Source: SIG220 sp045615545
GTDB lineage: Bacteria; Bacillota_I; Bacilli_A; RFN20; CAG-826
Direction: 5' to 3'
DNA: 48,425 nt
Assembly: GCA_045615545.1 (NCBI GenBank)
Contig: JAZLFA010000059.1
Span: 1-48,425 of the forward strand
The translations under genes were made by a program, and so were the position numbers. Below the pieces are notes generated by a model. It had not been told where the DNA came from. It worked only from the letters and a program-made list of their open reading frames with translations, and searched no databases. The first letter of the stretch is position 1. The number at the start of each line of letters is the position of its first letter. Of this stretch, positions 25,614-33,270 are shown one piece after another.

Positions 25614-25717
25614 ATAATTACGATAAGTTAAGGGGCCCTCTTGCAAAGGGGGACAATCCGGGTTAATATAATTATGCTGTGAAGGTTGTATCGCTAACCA
25701 ACGATACATCCTTTTTT
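25613..25717 (+). ncRNA. Putative small RNA 2 of a tandem pair
   Basis: TATAAT (25613-25618) precedes a transcript starting near 25627-25631. The first 40 or so bases match small RNA 1 except for single changes, including CCTCTTGCAAAG (25637-25648); the middle differs (GCTGTGAAGG). The end is TGTATCG/CGATACA (25687-25708) followed by six T residues (25712-25717). It points towards, and stops four bases short of, the opposite-strand peptide gene at 25721-25795. Confidence 0.55.
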
Positions 25718-25720
25718 CTT

Positions 25721-25795
25721 CTAGTTTCTAAGCGCTAGAATAATAGCAAACACAATCAGTAGAAGTATGGTTATATAATCCAACTTCTCGGACAT
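25721..25795 (-). CDS. Candidate type I toxin: 24-aa single-span hydrophobic peptide
   Basis: On the minus strand an ATG at 25795 opens a 24-codon ORF: a charged head (MSEKLDY), a run of about 15 Ile, Leu, Val, Phe and Ala residues, and a basic tail (ALRN). This is the size and shape of known type I membrane toxins. Its only Shine-Dalgarno-like bases (AAAGG) touch the ATG and can be shut in a stem ATCCT/AGGAT with loop CTTGCAAAGAA. It overlaps a leader ORF with a good Shine-Dalgarno, and two small RNAs are encoded on the other strand beyond its stop. The toxin role is inferred from layout only; a random short ORF is the alternative. Confidence 0.45.
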   Translation of the reverse strand: MSEKLDYITILLLIVFAIILALRN

Positions 25796-25827
25796 CCTTT
25801 CTTTGCAAGAGGATTTCGGATATGCAT
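25771..25827 (-). CDS. Leader ORF overlapping the candidate toxin (18 aa)
   Basis: On the minus strand GAGGTG lies seven bases before an ATG at 25827. The 18-codon frame (MHIRNPLAKKGC, ending SWII) runs over the start of the hydrophobic peptide in another frame and stops 24 bases inside it. Such overlap with a well-initiated leader ORF is how mok drives hok translation. The peptide itself has no recognisable function. Confidence 0.35.
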   Translation of the reverse strand: MHIRNPLAKKGCPRSWII

Positions 25828-25854
25828 AATTGCACACCTCATTTCTAAGGTAGG

Positions 25855-25866
25855 CCCCTATTTATA
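25855..25866 (-). promoter_or_regulatory. Possible start region of the opposite-strand toxin transcript
   Basis: On the minus strand a TATATATAAATAGGGGCC stretch suggests a -10 box with transcription starting at the AGGGGCC, which resembles the AGGGGCC starts of the two small RNAs. No good -35 is seen. Confidence 0.3.
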
Positions 25867-25946
25867 TATACACATTCAAAAACCTTTTTTATAAAAAATG
25901 TTTATAAGATATAATGAACTTAATAGATTTAAGTAAGGAGTTGTTT

Positions 25947-27548
25947 ATGAACAAGAAGGCGTTATTACTATTAACATTCCCACTCGTTATTAGCGGATGT
26001 GGCATTTCAAGAGCATCATCAAGCACCCAAGCATCTTCAAGTGAAACGGTTTCTTCTATTAGTAGCGAATCTTTAACTTCTAGCAAAGAAGAAAAATCCA
26101 GCGAATTTAGTAGTGAATCAAGTAAACAAGATAGTTCGAGTGAATTTAGTAGTAGCGAATCAAGTAAAGAAAGTTCAAGTGAACCAAAATCTTCTTCGTC
26201 AAGCATTGAGCCTATTGACCCAGAAGTACTTTTCTATGATGTATTTTACGCTCCTGAAAGTGATGTAAAAATTACTGTAAATATGACTAACAAAGCTGCT
26301 TATAAATTAAGTGAATATGGATACGAGTCAACATTAACAACAGCAGATATATATCATCCGGGAGATTTAACAATTACCATTAATGGAGATAGTTATTCTT
26401 TCCCTGAAGTGGGGTTAAGAAAGAAAGGTAATACTTCTAGAAGCGATGGCTATATTGATGAAGGCGGCCACTTCTATGGAAACTTTAACTTTAAAATCTC
26501 TTTTAGCACTGACTTTAGCGATAACGATTACTTTACTCCTAAGACTGATAAAAGTGTCTTAAAAGACCGTAAATTTGGCGCTGCTAAAAAAATAGATTTA
26601 AAGTGGAATCGTAACCACGATAATACATTTACAAAACAAGCATATGCCTACTATATGTTTGAAAACGAAGGGCTTTTAGCAAGCAAAACCAAGGTAATTG
26701 ACTTTACCCTCAACAGTGAATCCGATACTTATAAAACTAAAATGCTCGTAGAAGAATGTATTGATAAACAAGCATTAAAAAAGAAATTACCTAAAGCAGA
26801 ACAAAAGGGTAATTTATATAAAGGTAATTGGCCATGTGATTTGACCTATTGTAAAAGCAAAGATATTGGCGTTGAAGATTGTACAAAAAGTTATTTCCCA
26901 ATTTATGATTTAAAGACTAATGATGATGTACCTGATCATACTTTGCTAAACAATGTTATTAACACGATGAATGCTGAGGATTTAGGTGTTGATCAAGCAA
27001 CATTAAAAAGAAAATTCGACAGCATTATTGATGCAGAAGCGTTTGTTAAATACGCAGCCTTGTGTTGGTTAATTGGTAATCCAGATGATTTAAGAAATAA
27101 TCGCAATAATTCATATTACTACTTTAATAGCAAGAATAATTTAATGTATGTCATTCCTCGTGATACTGATCGTTGCTTTGGAATATTAGATACTTGGGAA
27201 GTTGATATGGCTAACCAATATCCAACCACCACAAAAGATTGCCCAATATATCGTAATTATTGTGCTTGCCCACTTTTCTGGAGAAGCATTATTCATTCCG
27301 ATAGTGGTGGATATTCTAAAAAGTGGCCAGTTATTACAGAATATGAAAATTTGTATAAGCAATATTGTATAGAATATTATAATAAATACATGAGTGTCAG
27401 CAAATTTAAAGAATTTACTGATAAATTCGCTAATCTCCCTAGTTATGATGTTAATTATGGAGGAAAGGGTGAAATAACTAATCAATCATTTGGTTATTAC
27501 GCTAACGCGAAAACACAAGTCTTGAAAGACTTAGGATGGATTAAATAA
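25947..27548 (+). CDS. CotH-kinase-family surface lipoprotein
   Basis: The 533-aa protein begins with a lipoprotein signal (MNKKALLLLTFPLVISGC, lipobox VISGC) and a serine-rich linker to about residue 95. The rest resembles CotH protein kinases: an early strand region with GLRKKGNTSR, KKIDLKWNRNHDNTF in mid-protein, and NPDDLRNNRNNSYYY followed by VIPRDTDRCFG, matching the N-D-x-R-N and W-D-x-D-type motifs of the family. It likely faces outward, anchored by lipid, so kinase activity on secreted proteins is only a guess. AAGGAG supports ATG 25947. A TATAAT (25910-25915) lies upstream. The stop overlaps the next ATG. Confidence 0.8.
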   Translation: MNKKALLLLTFPLVISGCGISRASSSTQASSSETVSSISSESLTSSKEEKSSEFSSESSKQDSSSEFSSSESSKESSSEPKSSSSSIEPIDPEVLFYDVFYAPESDVKITVNMTNKAAYKLSEYGYESTLTTADIYHPGDLTITINGDSYSFPEVGLRKKGNTSRSDGYIDEGGHFYGNFNFKISFSTDFSDNDYFTPKTDKSVLKDRKFGAAKKIDLKWNRNHDNTFTKQAYAYYMFENEGLLASKTKVIDFTLNSESDTYKTKMLVEECIDKQALKKKLPKAEQKGNLYKGNWPCDLTYCKSKDIGVEDCTKSYFPIYDLKTNDDVPDHTLLNNVINTMNAEDLGVDQATLKRKFDSIIDAEAFVKYAALCWLIGNPDDLRNNRNNSYYYFNSKNNLMYVIPRDTDRCFGILDTWEVDMANQYPTTTKDCPIYRNYCACPLFWRSIIHSDSGGYSKKWPVITEYENLYKQYCIEYYNKYMSVSKFKEFTDKFANLPSYDVNYGGKGEITNQSFGYYANAKTQVLKDLGWIK

Positions 27549-29206
27549 TGGTAGATAGTTTTGATGATTTATTTTTAGAGCCTTCGAAATATTATAAAGG
27601 CGGTTTAGAAACTGGCCACGAACAAGTGATTGATGAATATGTAGAAGAATTAGTCAGAAAAAGTGGTATTGATGTTGAAGGCAACAAACAAACTGCGAAA
27701 GAAATTGTTAAGGCAAAAGAAGATTTAGAAAAGATACAAAAATCTCTTAATAAAACCTCTAGGTGGTCAACATTTTTGTTAGTGGTTGGTATTATTCTTG
27801 CGGTTGCGATTATCGGTATTTTTATCCTTATTTATCGCAGCAAAAAAGTAAAAACCAAAGAAAAAGATTTAATTTCTAAACGCGATAAACAACAAAAGAA
27901 AGTCAATGAATTAATTAATAAGTCACGTGAAGAAATTGCTCCATTTATGGCATTATTAAATGATTATATGAGCACCGATTTAATCAACAAAAGTGCCCCA
28001 TTTATTAAATTTAATCATGTTTTAAGCCCAGAATTTTTACAAAGAATGATTGAACAATTTAAATATGAAATTGATTTAGATGCTCGACATTCATCTTTAG
28101 TCATTCAATCTGGAACAATGAGAAATAATCCATTTATTATTAGACAATATCTCGAACAAAGAATGGTGCCTCATATCTATACTGGTAGTTTAGTTATTAC
28201 TTGGACCGAAACGGTACGTGCTAGTGATGGTACACGTACGGTTACTCGTACCCAAACATTAGTGGCGCATTATACTGAAGATGAACCTGTTTATTCCGTT
28301 TGTAGTGAATTAGTTTATTGTAACGATGCTTGTCCAAAATTAAGTTTTTCAAGAAGTCCTACCGAATTATATAAGATGAATGAAAAGCAACTTGCGAAAT
28401 ATATTGCTAACTTTGAAAAAGAAGATAATAAGAAAGCAGCTTACGCAGTTAAACATGGTCAGTCATACACCAAGATGACCAATAGCAAGTTTGAAGCATA
28501 TTGGAATTCTAAAGGAAGAAATGATGAAGTTGGTTATCGATTAATGTTTACTCCATTAGCCCAAACTAACATTACACACTTATTCTCATTAGATAAACCA
28601 TATGGTGATGATATTTATTATACGAAAAAAGGCATGGTTAACTTTGTTTGTAGTAAACACTCTCAAAGCATGGATTATAGTGGTGGAACTTATAATTACT
28701 CTGGAGATACTTTTGAAGAAGTTGAATATAAGTTTAAATCTTATAACTCCACTTTCTTCCGTGGCATGATATTTGACTTTATGCCTCTTATCTCTATCCC
28801 AATTTTCCATCAAAATATCAGCGCTCCATTCTTAGGCAGCGATAAGGTATTACGTAACGTCACTCAATATGAAGCAGAAGTTATGGCAAATAAAATGGAT
28901 ACCGAACAATTCAAACATCCTGCAAGTGATACTGATATCATTATTGAGGCTAAGGTTGTTTCTAAAGGTAATGGATATGACAACATTGAAATTATCGGAA
29001 GAACCTTTGAAGCCGTTCCTCAAGTGGCTTTAGTGCCTACTTTAGGAGGAGACGGAGAGATGCATCCTGTTCCAGTAAATTACTACATTTACGAACCACT
29101 TGAAAAGGTGACGAAGGCAAGAGCGTATAAAAATCTTGATTCTATCCCGTCCAACCATGGTAATATATTAAAGTACAAGGACTTAGCCCTTGAAATCATC
29201 GAATAG
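27548..29206 (+). CDS. LemA-associated membrane protein (MAG1210/DUF3137-like)
   Basis: This 552-aa protein has a charged, helical N-terminal part (about 25-72), one clear membrane segment (about 75-96), a second coiled stretch (about 100-130), then a long soluble domain with TGSLVITWTETV, EDEPVYSVCSELVY and several Tyr-rich strands. Large one-pass proteins of this sort commonly lie beside lemA (DUF3137, and MAG1210 in mycoplasmas); the naming is by context and general layout, and the function is unknown. It starts inside the CotH stop and is followed 10 bases later by lemA, so the three genes form one operon. Confidence 0.6.
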   Translation: MVDSFDDLFLEPSKYYKGGLETGHEQVIDEYVEELVRKSGIDVEGNKQTAKEIVKAKEDLEKIQKSLNKTSRWSTFLLVVGIILAVAIIGIFILIYRSKKVKTKEKDLISKRDKQQKKVNELINKSREEIAPFMALLNDYMSTDLINKSAPFIKFNHVLSPEFLQRMIEQFKYEIDLDARHSSLVIQSGTMRNNPFIIRQYLEQRMVPHIYTGSLVITWTETVRASDGTRTVTRTQTLVAHYTEDEPVYSVCSELVYCNDACPKLSFSRSPTELYKMNEKQLAKYIANFEKEDNKKAAYAVKHGQSYTKMTNSKFEAYWNSKGRNDEVGYRLMFTPLAQTNITHLFSLDKPYGDDIYYTKKGMVNFVCSKHSQSMDYSGGTYNYSGDTFEEVEYKFKSYNSTFFRGMIFDFMPLISIPIFHQNISAPFLGSDKVLRNVTQYEAEVMANKMDTEQFKHPASDTDIIIEAKVVSKGNGYDNIEIIGRTFEAVPQVALVPTLGGDGEMHPVPVNYYIYEPLEKVTKARAYKNLDSIPSNHGNILKYKDLALEIIE

Positions 29207-29216
29207 GAGGTTTTTT

Positions 29217-29885
29217 ATGGCAAACGAATTAGATGAAACAAATGCAACGGTTAACGAACAAGGACGTGACGTTAATGTTATTGACAAACAAATCCCAGTT
29301 AAAGTCGGAGCAGGAAGCAAAATATTTGAAATATTAATTTGGTTCCTACCACCAATTATCGGCGGAATTATTTTCTTATTTTGTAAGGTTGGTGCGGGTA
29401 ATTACTTAAGCCAATTACAACAAAAATTACAACACGATGCTTCTGAGATTGATAACTACTTAGAACAAAGAGTTACTATTCTTAAAAACGTTGCAGCTTT
29501 ACTAGATAAAGCAATCGACCTTGATAGGAATACATTTAAAGAAGTAGCAGCTTTAAGATCAGGTGCTTCATTAGGAGATGCTGAAAAGAATAAAGTTGCT
29601 GAACAAATCGAAAACGTTAACGTTAAGATTAATGCCGTTGTTGAAAACTATCCAGATTTAAAAGCACATCAAGAAATTATGTCCGCTATGAATCAAAATA
29701 GTTATTTACAAAAAGAAATTACTGCTGCTAGAAGTGTTTATAACGACACAGTTAATCAATGGAACCACGATATCTTTGTCTGGCCATGCAAACAAATCGT
29801 TGCGGCAAAACGTGGATATACAACTCGTATTCCATTCATTGCTTCTAAAGCAATTAAAGAAGAAGCTAAAGGCGTATTCTTCTAA
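29217..29885 (+). CDS. lemA: LemA family protein
   Basis: The 222-aa product has a membrane segment (about residues 39-57, FEILIWFLPPIIGGIIFLFC) and then the LemA helical domain: NYLEQRVTILKNVAALL, NYPDLKAHQEIMSAMNQN, EITAARSVYNDTVNQWN. LemA proteins are membrane-anchored helical bundles of unsettled role. The N-terminal 30-residue extension before the membrane segment is longer than usual. AGGAGG supports the ATG at 29217. A terminator follows. Confidence 0.92.
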   Translation: MANELDETNATVNEQGRDVNVIDKQIPVKVGAGSKIFEILIWFLPPIIGGIIFLFCKVGAGNYLSQLQQKLQHDASEIDNYLEQRVTILKNVAALLDKAIDLDRNTFKEVAALRSGASLGDAEKNKVAEQIENVNVKINAVVENYPDLKAHQEIMSAMNQNSYLQKEITAARSVYNDTVNQWNHDIFVWPCKQIVAAKRGYTTRIPFIASKAIKEEAKGVFF

Positions 29886-29907
29886 TCTTAAACAAATCTT
29901 AAATATT

Positions 29908-29930
29908 AGCTCTCACATTGAGAGCTTTTA
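29908..29930 (+). terminator. Terminator after lemA
   Basis: AGCTCTC (29908-29914) pairs with GAGAGCT (29920-29926) and is followed by TTTATTAT. Confidence 0.75.
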
Positions 29931-29962
29931 TTATGGTAAAATAAAAAATAGAGGCGAAAAAT

Positions 29963-32212
29963 ATGAAGAAGAATTTTTTATTACTAATATGCACAGCCCT
30001 TATATTAAGTGCATGTACAAATACTAAATCTACAAGCGAGGGTTCACCTAGCGAAAAGGTTGATTCTTCAAGTACAATTTCAAGTTCTGAAACTATCTCA
30101 CCAGAACCTATTTCATCTACCATTTCACCAGAACCTATTTCATCTAGTTCAAGTCAATCTAGCGAGACAATTACTGTAAGTAAAGCATTAGAAATTGCTA
30201 AATCGCTAGGGAATGGCATTACATCAAATGAAAAATATAAAATTACAGGTCTAGTTTCTAATGGCTTTGATCCAAAAGAAACTAGCCAAACAAAAGGAAC
30301 TTATAACTTTGATATAGTGGACACTCAAGGCGAAGAGGCTTTGATTGTCTGGTATTTAGGAGGACCTAGACTCCCAATTAAAGGAGAAGCTGTCACTTTA
30401 GATTGTAGACTTCAACATTATGTAGATAAAAACGATAAACATATATATCAAGCTGTTGATGGAACATTTACTCTTAGTAGCACCCCTACACCAAGCAGTT
30501 CTTCAACTCCTACACCAAGTAGCTCATCTAAACCTGAGCCAATAAGTAGCAGTACACCTGAACCTATTTCATCTTCATCTTTACCTAGTCAAACCATAAC
30601 CGTAAGTAAAGCCCTTAGCATTGTAAAGGCTCTTGGTGATAACGTTATTTCTTCTGAGTCATACACCATCAGCGGATTTGTCTCTAATGGTTTTGATCCA
30701 AAAGAAAGTACTCAAACTAAAGGTACATATAACTTTGATATTGTAGATACGCAAGGTGGCGAAGCTTTGATTGCTTGGTACTTAAGTGGACCAAGAATGC
30801 CAGTTAAGGGCGAACCTATCACATTAGAATGTAAGCTTCAACATTATGTAGATAAGAATAGTAAGCATAAATATGAGGGTGTTAATGGTAGTTTCTCTGT
30901 TGGCGGAACTCCTACACCAAGTAGTTCTTCAACTCCTGAACCAATTAGTAGTTCTAGTTATGATGGAAGTTCCTCTACCATTCCAACTCCAATTGATGAT
31001 CCAGAATGGAAGGGATTAAATTTTAATACCTATGGCTCAACATTTAGAAATAAATTAGCATCATTAATTACCGGAAAAGTTTATAAAACTGCCTCATATA
31101 GCCAATGTTTATCAATAGGTGCGAAGGCTGCAGCTTATCCAAATAAAGGGTCTTCAACATTTATTCCTTTCTATCACGAAGCCAAAGATTCAGAAAAAAC
31201 TACAACCAATTCATGTAATAGAGAACATACATGGCCTAACGCTAGAAAAGGTAGCAAATTTGAAAACGATCCATTTATGGTTAGACCGACATTAACTGGT
31301 GATAATACTTCTAGGGGTAATGCTTATTATGGTTTGAAAGAAGACAATAACAATTATTGGGATCCAGCTTGTTGTGGATATGAAGGCGCTAGAGGGGAGG
31401 CAGCAAGAATTATTCTTTACTGCGCGACTAAATATTACGATATTGTGGAAGGCTTAGATAATAGAGCGCCAAACCCAAATGAACCAGCAGCAACCGCTAA
31501 AGCAATGATGGGCAAACTCCAATATTTAATGCAATGGAATAGAAAATATCCTGTTAGTGCAATGGAAAAACAAATTAATGATTATCTTGATGATCAAGGT
31601 TATGGTAGAAACCCATTCGTTGATCACCCGGAATATGCAGAATATATTTGGGACGAAAATGGATTACGCGGCAATGCACCTACTCCAATTAGTAGTTATA
31701 GTGGTGGCACCTCATCAAGTTCAATGCCCGATACAAGGAAAGAACATCAATTAACAAAGTCACTTGATAATTTAGGATCATTTAGTGTCTGTTTAGTTAG
31801 TGCTTCTAGTACAACTTCAGGATATGGTGCTATAACTAGCAAAGCTAAAAGTGACACCCTTCCATGGTATATCTTATCAACAGAAGTTGATGTTTATAAC
31901 GATATGACGATTATGAGATCATATAATGAAAGTGATATTGCTTTCTTTAGTGTTACTAAAGAATCTAACAAATATAAGTTTGTTAATGTTGCTACAGGAA
32001 AAACATTATATAACTATGTTGATGGCACGCACTTTAGTATCGGATACGATGTAAAAGACGGTATTAGCAAGAGTGAATATTGGAATATTGAAGCTAGTGG
32101 TGATGGCTTTTATTTAAAAGGAGATAATGGCGTTTACTTCACTTTATCTAGCCAAGGTACGTTTGCAGGAAATAAAACCAAACCTAATGTTCCAACTTAT
32201 TTCTATATTTAA
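29963..32212 (+). CDS. Endonuclease I-family lipoprotein with two duplicated OB-like domains
   Basis: The 749-aa protein has a lipoprotein signal (MKKNFLLLICTALILSAC). Ser/Pro/Thr linkers separate two near-identical domains (about 69-172 and 210-313, each with ITVSKAL, GTYNFDIVDTQG and LQHYVDKN), a form seen in OB-fold modules of secreted nucleases. Next comes an endonuclease I domain (about 345-550) with NREHTWPNAR, the family's catalytic region. A last domain of about 140 residues, rich in beta strands, is not recognised. It is likely a surface DNase for nutrient nucleic acids. GAGG precedes the ATG; it follows the lemA terminator, so it is a separate unit. Confidence 0.85.
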   Translation: MKKNFLLLICTALILSACTNTKSTSEGSPSEKVDSSSTISSSETISPEPISSTISPEPISSSSSQSSETITVSKALEIAKSLGNGITSNEKYKITGLVSNGFDPKETSQTKGTYNFDIVDTQGEEALIVWYLGGPRLPIKGEAVTLDCRLQHYVDKNDKHIYQAVDGTFTLSSTPTPSSSSTPTPSSSSKPEPISSSTPEPISSSSLPSQTITVSKALSIVKALGDNVISSESYTISGFVSNGFDPKESTQTKGTYNFDIVDTQGGEALIAWYLSGPRMPVKGEPITLECKLQHYVDKNSKHKYEGVNGSFSVGGTPTPSSSSTPEPISSSSYDGSSSTIPTPIDDPEWKGLNFNTYGSTFRNKLASLITGKVYKTASYSQCLSIGAKAAAYPNKGSSTFIPFYHEAKDSEKTTTNSCNREHTWPNARKGSKFENDPFMVRPTLTGDNTSRGNAYYGLKEDNNNYWDPACCGYEGARGEAARIILYCATKYYDIVEGLDNRAPNPNEPAATAKAMMGKLQYLMQWNRKYPVSAMEKQINDYLDDQGYGRNPFVDHPEYAEYIWDENGLRGNAPTPISSYSGGTSSSSMPDTRKEHQLTKSLDNLGSFSVCLVSASSTTSGYGAITSKAKSDTLPWYILSTEVDVYNDMTIMRSYNESDIAFFSVTKESNKYKFVNVATGKTLYNYVDGTHFSIGYDVKDGISKSEYWNIEASGDGFYLKGDNGVYFTLSSQGTFAGNKTKPNVPTYFYI

Positions 32213-32250
32213 TTTGAAAATCTTGATATATTGTAAATGGAGGAAAAATT

Positions 32251-32610
32251 ATGAACAGAAAATTATTATTTGTGATTATTAACATTTTATTAGTTGGTAT
32301 TGTTGGACTTATTTGTGGGCTTACAATGCCAATTGGTTCAAGTAATACTTTATTAGTAAGCTTTATCCTTTTATTGGTGACATTATGTGTTCCATCCGCT
32401 CTTTTCCTTACTCTTAAGGACGCTACTGGTGGAGTTGGAATTACTTCCATCATCTTTGGTGTTGGTAACTTAGTTGCTTTAATCGTCTTTATGTCTATGC
32501 ATGCAAGCATTGATGTTAAAGTAGTTGCAATTACAGAAGGCGCATTCGTGGGAGCATTTTTAATCATCATGTTAATCTGTATCGCAGCGGCACCTAAAAA
32601 ATCAGAATAA
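32251..32610 (+). CDS. Small four-span membrane protein of unknown function
   Basis: The 119-aa product has four hydrophobic segments (about 5-25, 35-53, 62-82 and 92-112) joined by short loops, and a short basic C-terminus. No motif is recognised. GGAGG supports the ATG. It lies alone between the endonuclease gene and a terminator. Confidence 0.7.
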   Translation: MNRKLLFVIINILLVGIVGLICGLTMPIGSSNTLLVSFILLLVTLCVPSALFLTLKDATGGVGITSIIFGVGNLVALIVFMSMHASIDVKVVAITEGAFVGAFLIIMLICIAAAPKKSE

Positions 32611-32639
32611 TATATTTATATATTAAATAAGATAAAATT

Positions 32640-32675
32640 AGACTAGCAGAATATTAAAAAATGCTGGTCTTTTTT
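32640..32675 (+). terminator. Terminator before the hydrogenase operon
   Basis: AGACTAGCA (32640-32648) pairs with TGCTGGTCT (32662-32670) with one mismatch, followed by T residues. Confidence 0.8.
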
Positions 32676-32695
32676 CTTTTTATAAATTTCATATT

Positions 32696-32713
32696 ATAGT
32701 TAATATTAACTAT
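32696..32713. promoter_or_regulatory. 18-bp perfect palindrome, candidate operator of the hydrogenase operon
   Basis: ATAGTTAATATTAACTAT is its own reverse complement and ends three bases before the -35 hexamer. GTTAA/TTAAC half-sites recall Rex, which controls hydrogenases in clostridia, but the Rex site has four bases between half-sites and this has two. Confidence 0.5.
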
Positions 32714-32716
32714 TTA

Positions 32717-32745
32717 TTGCGAAGTGCTGATATATTTCATACAAT
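32717..32745 (+). promoter_or_regulatory. Predicted promoter of the hydrogenase operon
   Basis: TTGCGA (32717-32722) and TACAAT (32740-32745) are 17 bases apart; the first gene starts at 32783 after AAGGAGG. Confidence 0.6.
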
Positions 32746-32782
32746 AATAATTGCGATTATTATTCAAAAGGAGGTTGTTTAT

Positions 32783-33268
32783 ATGGCTAAATTACAAAAA
32801 GAAGCTGTTAAACAAATTACAGAGATTTGTGAACGTTATAAAAACGAACCAACTCCAACAATGATGATTCTTGAAGACATTCAAAAGGAATTTGGATATA
32901 TTCCTCTAGAAGTTCAAGAATTAGTTTCTGAACTTACTGATGTCCCAGTTAGTGAGATTTATGGAGTTGTTACTTTCTATTCATTTTTCTCTATGACACC
33001 AAAAGGAAAGTACGTTATTGGTGTTTGTTTAGGTACTGCCTGTTATGTTAAAGGTAGTCAATTAGTACTTGATAAATTCTCAGAATTATTAGGAATTAAA
33101 CCAGGAGAAACTACACCTGATGGATTATTCACTATTGATGTCCTTAGATGTATTGGTGCTTGCGCGGTTGCTCCAGCTGTTAGCATTAATGGCAAAGTTT
33201 ATCCACAAGTTAAGGTTGATAATGTTAAAAATATTATCGCCGAATATACCGCTAAGGAGGGCAAATAA
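32783..33268 (+). CDS. NADH-linked [FeFe] hydrogenase, thioredoxin-like 2Fe-2S subunit (NuoE-like)
   Basis: The 161-aa protein matches HydC/HndA-type subunits: IYGVVTFYSFF, and the 2Fe-2S ligands Cys82, Cys87 (CLGTAC), Cys123 and Cys127 (CIGAC). It relays electrons in the trimeric hydrogenase encoded by the next two genes. AAGGAGG supports ATG 32783; an upstream in-frame ATG at 32717 lies in the promoter. The three genes are two and 14 bases apart. Confidence 0.93.
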   Translation: MAKLQKEAVKQITEICERYKNEPTPTMMILEDIQKEFGYIPLEVQELVSELTDVPVSEIYGVVTFYSFFSMTPKGKYVIGVCLGTACYVKGSQLVLDKFSELLGIKPGETTPDGLFTIDVLRCIGACAVAPAVSINGKVYPQVKVDNVKNIIAEYTAKEGK

Positions 33269-33270
33269 TT

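Noticed and set aside
25528..25717. CRISPR array
   Set aside because: There are only two units, they carry terminators, and there are no spacer-like differences of fixed length or cas genes.
32696..32713. Canonical Rex site
   Set aside because: The half-sites GTTAA/TTAAC are two bases apart rather than four, so it is reported as a palindrome, not as Rex.
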